53,261 bases of DNA from Glaciecola sp965658765. Lineage in GTDB: Bacteria; Pseudomonadota; Gammaproteobacteria; Enterobacterales; Alteromonadaceae. Shown here in pieces: positions 9,180-17,354 of the stretch. Both the position numbers and the translations under genes were made by a program. The stretch covers positions 1-53,261 of the forward strand of contig CBFHTO010000024.1 of NCBI GenBank assembly GCA_965658765.1, read 5' to 3'. The notes under the pieces are model-generated. The model was given only the letters and a program-made list of their open reading frames with translations, was not told where the DNA came from and did no database searches. Every line of letters begins with the position of its first letter. The stretch's first letter is position 1.

Positions 9180-10064
9180 ATGTCAAACTTGTACAAAAAA
9201 ACGCTATCGCTTACTGGGACAGATACTCAGTCGCTTAACGAAGAGGACCTTAAGGCTCTCGTAAAGTCCTTACTAGATGACAAGTTGCATGGTATTTGCT
9301 TCAGTCCTTACGTTGAAGGACAAGGACCTGGAACAATTATTAGTAAACAACAGATTCACGAGCGACTTGCACTGATAAAAGATTCCGTTTCTTGGGTACG
9401 CAGTTTCTCCTGTACCGAGGGCCACAACAACGTACCTGTGGTCGCAAAAGACCTTGGGTTGGGTACGCTTGTGGGAGTTTGGATTGAAGATGACCTCGAA
9501 AATAACGAAAAAGAGTTAGCAGCCGGAATAGAATTAGCACAACAAGGTAAGGTCGATATTCTCGCTATTGGCAACGAAGTGTTGTTGCGAGAAGAGTTAC
9601 ATGAAGACCAATTGATTGAATATATCGAGCGTGCAAAGAAGGCATGTCCTGGCGTTCAAGTTGGGTATGTTGATGCTTATTACTTGTTCAGAGATTTCCC
9701 CAAGGTAGCGGATGCGTGTGATGTTATTTTAGCCAATTGCTACCCGTTTTGGGAAAGCTGTCCTGCTGAACACAGTCTGTTATACATGAAAGAAATGTAT
9801 CGCATAGCTAAAAAGGCCGCAAAAGGAAAACCAGTCATCGTAAGTGAAACCGGTTGGCCAAATGTTGGCACACCTGAGGGCGGCGCAATACCCTCATACC
9901 GCAACGCAGTGAAGTATTTAGTAGACTCCTATAAGTGGGCAAATGAGGAAAACATCCCCTTGTTCTACTTTTCCTCTTTCGATGAAACGTGGAAGATTGA
10001 AGAAGAAGGAGACGTTGGTGCATACTGGGGTATTTGGGATAAAGACGGTAATCCAAAGTACTAA
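9180..10064 (+). CDS. GH17-family beta-1,3-glucan-active enzyme, cytoplasmic
   Basis: A 294-residue TIM-barrel protein with GH17 hallmarks: acid/base E133 in LAIGNEVLLR, nucleophile E223 in IVSETGWPNVG, ICFSPYVEGQGPG near the start and FSSFDETWK plus YWGIWD near the end. GH17 enzymes hydrolyse or transglycosylate beta-1,3-glucans. There is no signal peptide or membrane segment, so it should act in the cytoplasm, unlike typical secreted laminarinases. It follows the phosphorylase in the same direction and probably forms one transcript with it. It may trim imported laminari-oligosaccharides for the phosphorylase or transfer chains. It converges on the chemoreceptor gene. Confidence 0.88.
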   Translation: MSNLYKKTLSLTGTDTQSLNEEDLKALVKSLLDDKLHGICFSPYVEGQGPGTIISKQQIHERLALIKDSVSWVRSFSCTEGHNNVPVVAKDLGLGTLVGVWIEDDLENNEKELAAGIELAQQGKVDILAIGNEVLLREELHEDQLIEYIERAKKACPGVQVGYVDAYYLFRDFPKVADACDVILANCYPFWESCPAEHSLLYMKEMYRIAKKAAKGKPVIVSETGWPNVGTPEGGAIPSYRNAVKYLVDSYKWANEENIPLFYFSSFDETWKIEEEGDVGAYWGIWDKDGNPKY

Positions 10065-10131
10065 AATAGTTCTATAGTTTCACAACCTAGTTATTCTCAC
10101 TGAAGCCGAGACTTGGGGTAAGAGGTTGCGC

Positions 10132-10164
10132 AAAAAAAATCCCAGACTCAAATGAAATCTGGGA
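10132..10164 (-). terminator. Rho-independent terminator of the chemoreceptor gene
   Basis: Stem TCCCAGA/TCTGGGA (10140-10146 with 10158-10164); on the minus strand it is followed by eight T (10132-10139). It lies about 40 bp past the receptor stop. On the plus strand T-rich sequence follows after a gap, so it may also stop readthrough from GH17. Confidence 0.85.
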
Positions 10165-10205
10165 CGCTATGGCTTTTTGTTTTTTGGGCTTCTTGTTTTT
10201 TGAAC

Positions 10206-11510
10206 TTACTGCTTTAACAATCCAAGTAATTGATTGACGCTGTCGTCTACCTGTTCAATATTACTCGAGACCGCAGCTATATTGCGTTCGCTCTGAGCTG
10301 ACACAGAATTTGCCTCCTGCATTTGATCACGTAATTGAGAAATTAACTCACTGTTTCTTTTAACTACATCAGCTATCTCAGTTGACGATTGTGCTGTTTG
10401 ACCTGCTAATTGCCTGACCTCATCAGCAACCACTGCAAAGCCACGACCAACATCACCGGCTCTAGCAGCTTCAATTGCCGCGTTTAAAGCCAGAAGATTT
10501 GTTTGCTCTGCCACTTTTTGCATTGTGTTTAATATTGCAACAATGTGTTTTGCTTGTGTCTCTAAATCGTGGCTAATGTTTGAAGCCGACTCTATTGCGT
10601 TACTCACTTTTTCAAAGGAATCTACTGAGTCACTTAAATGCTTATTTGCTTGTTCAGTTATCTCAGATGTTTTTTGTGATGTATTCTGTATGGCTTCTTG
10701 TGTTTTGTTTTCTCTGTTTATTTGATTGCTTATGTCGCTCGCAAACTTTACTACCTTATAAACACGCCCTACTTCGTCAAGCACAGGTTGATAAGTCGCT
10801 TCGAGCCAACATACATCTCCATGCTTCGTCTTCCGACAAAACCTATCCGAGAAGCTCTTTCCATTGGCTAATTCTTCCCAGAAACGCGGATTTTGCTCAT
10901 AAAACTCATCAAAACAGAACATTTTATGGTGCTGGCCAATGATTTCACTTTGACTGTACCCCATTGTTTTTAAGAATAAATCATTCGCTTCTAAGACTGT
11001 TCCATCAGGTGAAAACTTTATGGAAGCCATGGACGAATTTAGAGCGCTCAATAAAGCTTCTTTGTCTGCATTTACTTCTTGTTTGTCTGTAACATCAATC
11101 GCTAATTTAGTGATCTTTACCACATTGCCAGACTCATCTCTTACCGGAAAATAATGCGCCTCTAACCAAAGTTTCTTGCCCGACATACTCACTCTCGGGA
11201 ACAAACCACTTTTGTATTTTCCATTGTTCAACTCACGCCAAAATTGGCGATAGTCCTCACTTTTTGCATAAGATGGCTCACACAATTTGCTATGATGATG
11301 ACCAATTAATTGTTGTGCGGTCGTATCGACGGCTTTGCAAAAGTTCTCGTTTGCATGCTCAATAACACCATCAAGCGTAAAGCTAATGCTCAACATACAA
11401 GTCTGAATAGACTGCATAGTGGCGAGGGCGTCGTCCGCCTCTTTAGTATCTAATTCTCCTAACAAAAGAACGTTTTTTTGTTTCGATGATGAAAAAAGCT
11501 GTGCAAACAT
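10206..11510 (-). CDS. Soluble methyl-accepting chemotaxis protein with two PAS domains
   Basis: A 434-residue receptor with no transmembrane segment and no HAMP domain. PAS 1 is about 30-145 and PAS 2 about 150-265; each ends in a PAC-like segment (VVKITKLAIDVTD, VYKVVKFASDIS). The signalling hairpin follows (about 270-434) with the conserved tip EQTNLLALNAAIEAARAGDVGRGFAVVADEVRQLA (about 335-369), which docks CheA and CheW. PAS pairs of this kind, as in BdlA and Aer relatives, often sense redox state or a bound cofactor; the ligand is not readable. A good ribosome-binding site (AAAGGA) precedes the ATG. Part of the scattered chemotaxis set of this window. Confidence 0.9.
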   Translation of the reverse strand: MFAQLFSSSKQKNVLLLGELDTKEADDALATMQSIQTCMLSISFTLDGVIEHANENFCKAVDTTAQQLIGHHHSKLCEPSYAKSEDYRQFWRELNNGKYKSGLFPRVSMSGKKLWLEAHYFPVRDESGNVVKITKLAIDVTDKQEVNADKEALLSALNSSMASIKFSPDGTVLEANDLFLKTMGYSQSEIIGQHHKMFCFDEFYEQNPRFWEELANGKSFSDRFCRKTKHGDVCWLEATYQPVLDEVGRVYKVVKFASDISNQINRENKTQEAIQNTSQKTSEITEQANKHLSDSVDSFEKVSNAIESASNISHDLETQAKHIVAILNTMQKVAEQTNLLALNAAIEAARAGDVGRGFAVVADEVRQLAGQTAQSSTEIADVVKRNSELISQLRDQMQEANSVSAQSERNIAAVSSNIEQVDDSVNQLLGLLKQ

Positions 11511-11955
11511 ATGTGTCGTCCTTTAGAGCTCAATTCACTGAATATTAGTGCGATGTGTAAAATAGCCAGATTCGCTATCTTGAGAAGCACTGCATTCAGG
11601 GAAGCTTTGAGTCCGTATAAAACCGATAATAAAATTATTTGTATTAAGCTGGCAGGAAGTGTTAATAATTATCCAAAATATACATCTTTCCTCCGCGAAC
11701 ATTCCGGTCCATGGAGCTCCTGTAAGCCGCATCATGCAGATTTTGTCTTAACAAAATAATACAATTGCGTTTGCTGAAAACGTGCACAAAGCACGACTCT
11801 TTTTTGTTACTTACAACTTAAGTATAACCCACAATAGGATATCTGCGTCAAATTACTATACTTTAGTATTTTAAGTAATTAATCTTTATTGGCTTGAGTG
11901 TTCTTTTTGCTTTTTGCCTTTTGCCCTAGACAAACTGTTTAAGACTCAAATTTAA
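11511..11955. other. Intergenic region between rmuC and the chemoreceptor gene
   Basis: 445 bp. It holds the leader and presumably the promoter of the receptor gene on the minus strand. An 82-codon frame on the plus strand lacks protein-like character. T-rich runs lie near 11900-11950 beyond the rmuC stop, but I find no convincing hairpin. Confidence 0.4.
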
Positions 11956-13437
11956 CTATATGTTTTTTTTTGCTTCGATTTTAGCCTGAATACTCAGGTC
12001 CGATTTAGCAAGCACAGTTTCTGAAATATCTTTTTTCACTCGAACGCCCAATTCTTTAAACTGCTCGGCCTGGCGAACAAGATTACCATTTCCGTTGCGC
12101 AAGCTTTTCATCGCATCATCAAAGGTATTACGAGTAGTATTTATTTGCGTATCTAGTTTTTCCATCTTTTCCAAAAAGGTTCGAAGTTTGTCGTATACAT
12201 TAGCCGCCTTTGCTGCTAATTCAGCTGACTTCGCATTTTGCTTTTCAATCGTCCAAATACTCGCGACTGTTTTTAATGTTGCTAGCAATGTCGTTGGAGT
12301 TACAATAACAATGTGTTTTTGAAAAGCATCTTCAAACATTTTAAAATCCGCTTGCAAAGCTAGGTTGAAGGCTGGTTCTATGGGCATAAACATAAAGACG
12401 AAATCAGGCGATTGTATGCCATGCAATGATGAATAGTTTTTACCGTTTAAGTTAATAATGTGTTGTTTAAGCGCTTGAACATGTTTTTTTAATGCTTTTG
12501 CTTGCTGTTCTGCATCATCGCTTTCACAAAATTCTAGATACGCATTTAAGCTCACTTTAGAATCGATAATAAGATGCTTTCCCTCAGGTAAGTGCACGAT
12601 AAAATCAGGTCGTTTGTTTTTGCCTTCTTCATCCTTATAGTTTGGCTCTCGCTCAAATTCTTGACCTTTGATTAGCCCACTCGTTTCTAGTAGCCGCTCA
12701 AGTTGAATTTCTCCCCAATTTCCTTGTAGCTTTTTCTCTCCTTTCAACGCTTTTGTGAGGTTGTCTGCATCATCAGTTATTTGTTGATTTAACTCACGTA
12801 AATGCTTGAGTTCCGTCTGTAGTGAGCCTCTTTGTCTGATTTCTTCTTTTTGAATTGCTTCAACTTTTTCACGGAAACCATGAAGCTCTTGTTTAAAAGG
12901 TTTGAGTACTTGAGATAAGGTTTTCTCACTTTGCTCAGAAAAAGACTTTCCTTTTTCTTCAAGGATTTGATTTGCCAATAAACTAAACTCTTTTGTCATC
13001 ATTGTTTTGGTGTCTTGAAGATCTTTTACCGCTTTTTGGTGATATAGGCTTTGTTCCTGCTGCTTCGTCACTATTCGCTGATTTTCAATTTGCGCCTCTT
13101 TTAAATTAAGCTGCGATTCGGCCAACAATTTTTTCATCTCACGAATTTCAGAGCCTTTCTCATTTAACTGTTCATTTTTGTAAGCTAAATTATCCTGTAT
13201 TGAGCGAAAAGCTTGTATACCAACTTGATGCTCTTCCTTCTCGATGCTTAACAATTCACCTACTTCTTTTAACTCTTCCATTTGCTTTGCATGGCTTATT
13301 TCTAATTCATCAAATTTGGTTTTAAGTACTTTAATGCGAGAGTGCATTATCAAGGCATAAGGAAATAGAACGAATAACAAAGTAAAGGTTATACTCCCTC
13401 CGGCAATATAAAAGTAATGCATAGGTAAATTTGTCAT
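11956..13437 (-). CDS. rmuC: DNA recombination protein RmuC
   Basis: A 493-residue protein with an N-terminal membrane helix (about 8-30), a long coiled coil rich in E, K and Q (about 30-210), then the RmuC domain with GNWGEIQLERLLE, RPDFIVHLPEGKHLIIDSKVSL and VFMFMPIEPAF. The Asp and the DSK triplet resemble a PD-(D/E)XK nuclease core. RmuC limits inversions and rearrangements at short repeats; its molecular activity is not settled. AAAGGGA lies about 8 nt before the ATG. The gene stands alone, divergent from the WYL regulator. Confidence 0.92.
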   Translation of the reverse strand: MTNLPMHYFYIAGGSITFTLLFVLFPYALIMHSRIKVLKTKFDELEISHAKQMEELKEVGELLSIEKEEHQVGIQAFRSIQDNLAYKNEQLNEKGSEIREMKKLLAESQLNLKEAQIENQRIVTKQQEQSLYHQKAVKDLQDTKTMMTKEFSLLANQILEEKGKSFSEQSEKTLSQVLKPFKQELHGFREKVEAIQKEEIRQRGSLQTELKHLRELNQQITDDADNLTKALKGEKKLQGNWGEIQLERLLETSGLIKGQEFEREPNYKDEEGKNKRPDFIVHLPEGKHLIIDSKVSLNAYLEFCESDDAEQQAKALKKHVQALKQHIINLNGKNYSSLHGIQSPDFVFMFMPIEPAFNLALQADFKMFEDAFQKHIVIVTPTTLLATLKTVASIWTIEKQNAKSAELAAKAANVYDKLRTFLEKMEKLDTQINTTRNTFDDAMKSLRNGNGNLVRQAEQFKELGVRVKKDISETVLAKSDLSIQAKIEAKKNI

Positions 13438-13799
13438 TGGATGTCCCTTTATTATCCTGGCGTTTTACTAATGGTTATTTTATGTCGCTTTACATGACAC
13501 TTATACAACTGTTTATTTATACATGTCGTATTTTAGAGTATATGTAAGAATAGTGCTTCAAAAATTTCCATCCAATATAAAACAATGTATCTTAACTAAT
13601 ATAGTTTGATATATAGATCAATAATATAAATAATATTTTTGTGTCGCTATATCAAACACAAGATATAGCGAAAAACCTCAATTTCATTATAATTTTCGCG
13701 TTTATTTAAGCCATAAAAAATAATGTATCGCTTTTTGCTACTAACTTTTTATAATATAAACTTATGTGAGCAACGGATTACCTTACATTTAAGGTAGTG
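13438..13799. promoter_or_regulatory. AT-rich spacer with nested inverted repeats, rmuC / WYL regulator
   Basis: About 360 bp, strongly AT-rich, without a gene. A perfect 9-bp inverted repeat CGCTATATC-N8-GATATAGCG occupies 13645-13653 and 13662-13670. Its inner part TATATCAAAC (13648-13657) is matched inversely by GTTTGATATA at 13604-13613. This is operator-like architecture about 130-195 bp before the regulator start; it could bind the WYL protein (inference). Confidence 0.5.
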
Positions 13800-14678
13800 A
13801 TGGAATTATTTATGAATACAAAATTTGCAGACCATAAATTCGATGTGCTTCAAAGGTATCGTTTGATCGAAATAATTGCTTTGTGGGAGGGTAAATTAAA
13901 TACAAGCCATCTCATTGAGTGTTTTGGTATTGGTCGACAACAAGCTTCAAAAGACATTAATGAATACATTGATAAAGTCGCTGACAATAATCTTGTATAC
14001 AATAAATCCTTAAAGGGCTATGTTCCCAGTGACGATTTTATGCCTAAGGTGACAAAAGGTTGTTTGGAGGAATATCTACAGCTAATTAGCCGGAAAGACG
14101 AACTTATTAATACTTTCGAAAATATAAGGTTTGGTTTTGATGATGTCATTCGCGTTGCAGCGCCAATTTTGCGTGTTAAACCTAGCATTGTTCGACATAT
14201 AATCTCTGCATGTCGTAACAATGAGCGAATCGAGGTGGACTATCGGTCTGTGAGCGCCCCTAACAAAGAGGGACGAATCATAGCTCCCCATTCGATGGTG
14301 CATGCGGGCAATCGATGGCACGTTAGGGCCTTTTGTGAAAAAAACCAAGACTTCAGAGATTTTGTACTGACAAGATTTTATGACATACCTGAGACTCTTG
14401 GTAAAACAAAATCGACAAAAGAACAAGACATAAAATGGAATACCTTGGTTAACGTTTGTTTTTGTCCTGACCCTAGGTTAAGCCTCGAACAACAAGAGAT
14501 TGTTGCAAATGATTATGGAATGCAAGAGAAGCGACTTTTGTTGCAGGTGAAAGCCGCTTTAGTGCCTTATCTTTTGCAGTTAATGCGGGTAGACCTGCAT
14601 ACTGTCGCAGCTGACCCCAAAGCCCAGCAAGTAATAATCAGCAACTTAGACGATATCAAGCAATGGTTATTTCACTAA
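13800..14678 (+). CDS. WYL-domain transcriptional regulator
   Basis: 292 residues. An N-terminal winged helix-turn-helix (about 10-70; VLQRYRLIEIIALWEG...FGIGRQQASKDINEY) is followed by a WYL domain (about 130-215) with RIEVDYRSVS, IAPHSMVHAGNRWHVRAFCE and DFVLTRF, and a C-terminal dimerisation part. WYL proteins bind ligands such as nucleic-acid fragments and control DNA repair or phage-defence genes. A GTG at 13797 is only 2 nt from the AAGG ribosome-binding site (13791-13794); ATG 13800 is better spaced. The helix-turn-helix/WYL layout resembles BrxR/CapW-type regulators, but no defence genes adjoin. Its target may be its own inverted-repeat spacer. Confidence 0.85.
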   Translation: MELFMNTKFADHKFDVLQRYRLIEIIALWEGKLNTSHLIECFGIGRQQASKDINEYIDKVADNNLVYNKSLKGYVPSDDFMPKVTKGCLEEYLQLISRKDELINTFENIRFGFDDVIRVAAPILRVKPSIVRHIISACRNNERIEVDYRSVSAPNKEGRIIAPHSMVHAGNRWHVRAFCEKNQDFRDFVLTRFYDIPETLGKTKSTKEQDIKWNTLVNVCFCPDPRLSLEQQEIVANDYGMQEKRLLLQVKAALVPYLLQLMRVDLHTVAADPKAQQVIISNLDDIKQWLFH

Positions 14679-14872
14679 GCCGTTAAGCTATTTTTGTCTT
14701 CTAAGTAAACGAAAATTATATGCTAAAGTCTCTAGAGCTTTGCAGATTTCAGTCGATATAAGAGAAATTAGAAATGATTTTTAAGTGTTGCCTGATAAAA
14801 AGCAGTGAAGAATTTTAAGGGGTGATGCTTTTTTCATTGTATCTAAAAACAATTTTGTTTAAGGGATAATGT

Positions 14873-15817
14873 ATGTCAAAACTGATGTCTACTGTTGATC
14901 AACGCACCAAGTTAGTAGGTGAGAACCGTTTAGAAATTCTCATGTTCAAACTGGGTTCAAGACATACCTTTGCATTGAACGTATTTAAAGTGCGAGAAGT
15001 GATAACCTTACCCAAACTAAACAAAATGCCAGAGTCACATCCAAATGTTGTTGGAGTGATCAATTATCGTGGTAGCTCAATTCCAATAATTGACCTTAGA
15101 CAATCGATTGGATTAAGAAACACAGAAGAATATACCGAAAGCAATGTCATAATCACCGAGTATAATCGCTCGGTACAAGGCTTTTTGATTGGTCAGATCA
15201 TGAATATTGTAAATACTTCTTGGGGTGATATTCAGCCTCCTCCGACTACCGCTGGGAAAAATCATTATTTGACGGCAATTACGCGAGTAGAGGTGGATCA
15301 GAAAGAAGAATTGGTAGAGATCATTGATGTTGAGAAGGTCTTAGCTGAAATAATCTATTACGACACATCAATCTCAGAGGAAATTCTTGACCGAGAAGTA
15401 AGTGCTCATCTCCAAGGCCAACGTGTTTTGGTTGTCGATGACTCATCCACTGCTCGTGCGCAAATTCGCGATACTTTGTCTCAACTTGGTGTCGAAGTCA
15501 TCGAGGAAGAAAACGGGCTGAGAGCGCTCAGAAAACTTCAAGCTTGGGCAGACGAGGGCAAGAACATCTACGATGAAATACTGATGATGTTTACTGATGC
15601 CGAAATGCCTGAAATGGATGGTTATAGGCTCACTGCAGAGGTGCGTGAAGACAGCCGAATGTCAGATCTATACATTGCATTAAACACTTCGTTAAGTGGT
15701 AGTTTTAACGAAGCTATGGTGCAAAAAGTCGGATGTAATCGGCTGATATCCAAGTTTCAACCCGACCTATTAGTGGAAGTCATGCAAGAGCGAATGAAAG
15801 CAAAACTTGAAGGATGA
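14873..15817 (+). CDS. cheV: Chemotaxis coupling protein CheV
   Basis: A 314-residue fusion of a CheW-like coupling domain (about 20-165; KVREVITLPKLNKMPESHPNVVGVINYRGSSIPIIDLR) and a receiver domain (about 185-312). The receiver has the acidic pair in VVDDSSTAR, phospho-acceptor Asp in FTDAEMPEMDG, Thr/Ser in ALNTSLSG and Lys in ISKFQPD. CheV couples receptors to CheA and acts as a phosphate sink or adaptation modulator. AAGGGA sits 7 nt before ATG. No che genes adjoin, which is usual for cheV. The 194 bp upstream hold its promoter, not identified. Confidence 0.94.
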   Translation: MSKLMSTVDQRTKLVGENRLEILMFKLGSRHTFALNVFKVREVITLPKLNKMPESHPNVVGVINYRGSSIPIIDLRQSIGLRNTEEYTESNVIITEYNRSVQGFLIGQIMNIVNTSWGDIQPPPTTAGKNHYLTAITRVEVDQKEELVEIIDVEKVLAEIIYYDTSISEEILDREVSAHLQGQRVLVVDDSSTARAQIRDTLSQLGVEVIEEENGLRALRKLQAWADEGKNIYDEILMMFTDAEMPEMDGYRLTAEVREDSRMSDLYIALNTSLSGSFNEAMVQKVGCNRLISKFQPDLLVEVMQERMKAKLEG

Positions 15818-15848
15818 TCGTTCGATTAGACTTTTTATTTTTAACGTT

Positions 15849-16085
15849 TTAACGCCCCCGAGAATCCAACCAGATAGCTGTTCGGCGCATCATCTTTTGA
15901 CACTTTTTCAAGGCAACTCTTGCTCGTGGGTAGTCAAAACTCAATAGTAATAAGCCTGGTACTATCAACAATAATGACGGTCCAGGGATAATAATAAAGA
16001 TTGCGCCAAGCGCTACCATAGCCCCGCCAAGGACGGTAAAAAGAACTTTTCTTATCTTCACTTTGGTGTACAGCCTTATATTCAA
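15849..16085 (-). CDS. Small membrane protein of the PGPGW type
   Basis: About 78 residues with two hydrophobic segments around FIIIPGPSLLLIVPGLLLLSFDYPRA, matching the PGPGW family (putative transmembrane proteins of unknown function), then a basic helix ending at the C-terminus. The start is uncertain: the frame has no early ATG. TTG at 16085 gives the full version; a GTG at 16061 lies 12 nt after a TAAGG and would give about 70 residues. It converges on cheV with about 30 bp between. Confidence 0.65.
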   Translation of the reverse strand: MNIRLYTKVKIRKVLFTVLGGAMVALGAIFIIIPGPSLLLIVPGLLLLSFDYPRARVALKKCQKMMRRTAIWLDSRGR

Positions 16086-16378
16086 TTCACGTAATATAGA
16101 TATCTGAGCTAGAAACTAAACACTCCTATATGACATCGTCTATTTACAATTCTTATGTTACGATTATTGTATTACAATTCTCATGCCAAGTCATTCATTA
16201 TTGATTTAATTGATATTTAAATCTCCTTATCTTATAAAAACCAAGTTTGTATAGCTAAACTAACTAAAATTTAGCTAAAGTTGCATTTGTGGTCAGTTTA
16301 AATAAGTTTGCAACTGTCATGTTCTATTCACACAGCTTCGTCAAAATATGTGCTAAATGGAAAACTAAGAGAGACGGC

Positions 16379-17353
16379 ATGAAAAATATTACACTAACGA
16401 TTCTGTTGCTCAGTTTTTGCCTTGTGTCAAAGCAGCTATTTGCTTTTGATCTCATTGCGCACAGGGGCGCGTCAGGATATTTGCCAGAGCATAGTAAAGA
16501 GGCCTTAGTAATGGCATTTATGCAAGGGGCTGATTATATCGAACAAGACTTGGTGATGTCTAAGGACGGTCATTTATTAGTTTTGCATGATATACATATT
16601 GAAACAGTTACTGATGTTGAGGAAAAATATCCAGAACGAAAGCGTAAAGATGGGCGCTTCTATGCGATCGATTTTATGCTGTCTGAATTGCGGAAATTAC
16701 GCCTTCATGAACGAGAAACTAAGGATCAGAAGCTAGTTTATCCAAAGCGTTATTCTGGTCAGGCTAACTTTACGGTTGCCACTTTCTCTGAACACATAGA
16801 ATTGATTGAAAACCTAAACCGAATGTTACAGCGCAATGTTGGTCTTTATACCGAAATAAAAGCGCCAAGATGGCATTCTGCTCAAGGCTTTGATATTGAG
16901 AAAGCACTGGCTAATGTACTTGAGAAAAAAGATTTAAATCGTAGAGAATCGAAACTGATCGTTCAAAGTTTTGATGCAAACAGTCTTAAGCGTTTAAAAG
17001 TTGAATTTAAGCTCAAGGTGAATCTGGTTCAGCTTATTGCTGATAACTCTTGGGGAGAATCAAGCACTGATTATGATCGAATGCAAACTGAGCAAGGGAT
17101 GAAAGAAGTTGCTGAGTATGCTGACGGAATTGGGCCTTGGATACCACAAATCATTGACTTAAAAAAACAAGAAATGACTCCTGTTTATCATTACGCTAGG
17201 GAAAATGGGCTTTTTATCCACCCATATACCTACCGAGAGGACCAACCCTTCAGCGGGATTAGAAATCAAGCTCTTTTTAAACTTTTAAGCAATAACGTGG
17301 ACGGCGTATTTACAGACCATATCAAGCCCCATATGACGCTCGATAAAAAATAG
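16379..17353 (+). CDS. glpQ: Periplasmic glycerophosphodiester phosphodiesterase GlpQ
   Basis: 324 residues from the ATG at 16379, preceded by AAGAGAG; the frame opens earlier but only this start gives a clean signal peptide (MKNITLTILLLSFCLVSKQLFA). The mature protein opens with FDLIAHRGASGYLPEHS, then EQDLVMSKDGHLLVLHD, YTEIKAPRWH, VQSFDANSLKRL, EYADGIGP and DGVFTDH, matching GlpQ along its length. It hydrolyses glycerophosphodiesters to glycerol-3-phosphate and an alcohol in the periplasm with a Ca2+-bound TIM barrel. No glpT partner lies nearby, so expression may answer phosphate or phospholipid supply. It converges on motY. Confidence 0.94.
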   Translation: MKNITLTILLLSFCLVSKQLFAFDLIAHRGASGYLPEHSKEALVMAFMQGADYIEQDLVMSKDGHLLVLHDIHIETVTDVEEKYPERKRKDGRFYAIDFMLSELRKLRLHERETKDQKLVYPKRYSGQANFTVATFSEHIELIENLNRMLQRNVGLYTEIKAPRWHSAQGFDIEKALANVLEKKDLNRRESKLIVQSFDANSLKRLKVEFKLKVNLVQLIADNSWGESSTDYDRMQTEQGMKEVAEYADGIGPWIPQIIDLKKQEMTPVYHYARENGLFIHPYTYREDQPFSGIRNQALFKLLSNNVDGVFTDHIKPHMTLDKK

Positions 17354-17354
17354 G

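Noticed and set aside
11605..11635. Sigma-28-like ACCGATAA near the chemoreceptor
   Set aside because: It points away from the receptor gene and lacks a properly spaced -35 TAAA element.
11511..11759. An 82-codon plus-strand frame
   Set aside because: It covers the leader of the chemoreceptor gene, has no ribosome-binding site and shows an uneven, non-protein-like composition.
13800..14678. WYL regulator as marker of a phage-defence island
   Set aside because: The flanking genes are rmuC and cheV; no nuclease, methylase, CBASS, BREX or toxin gene lies near.
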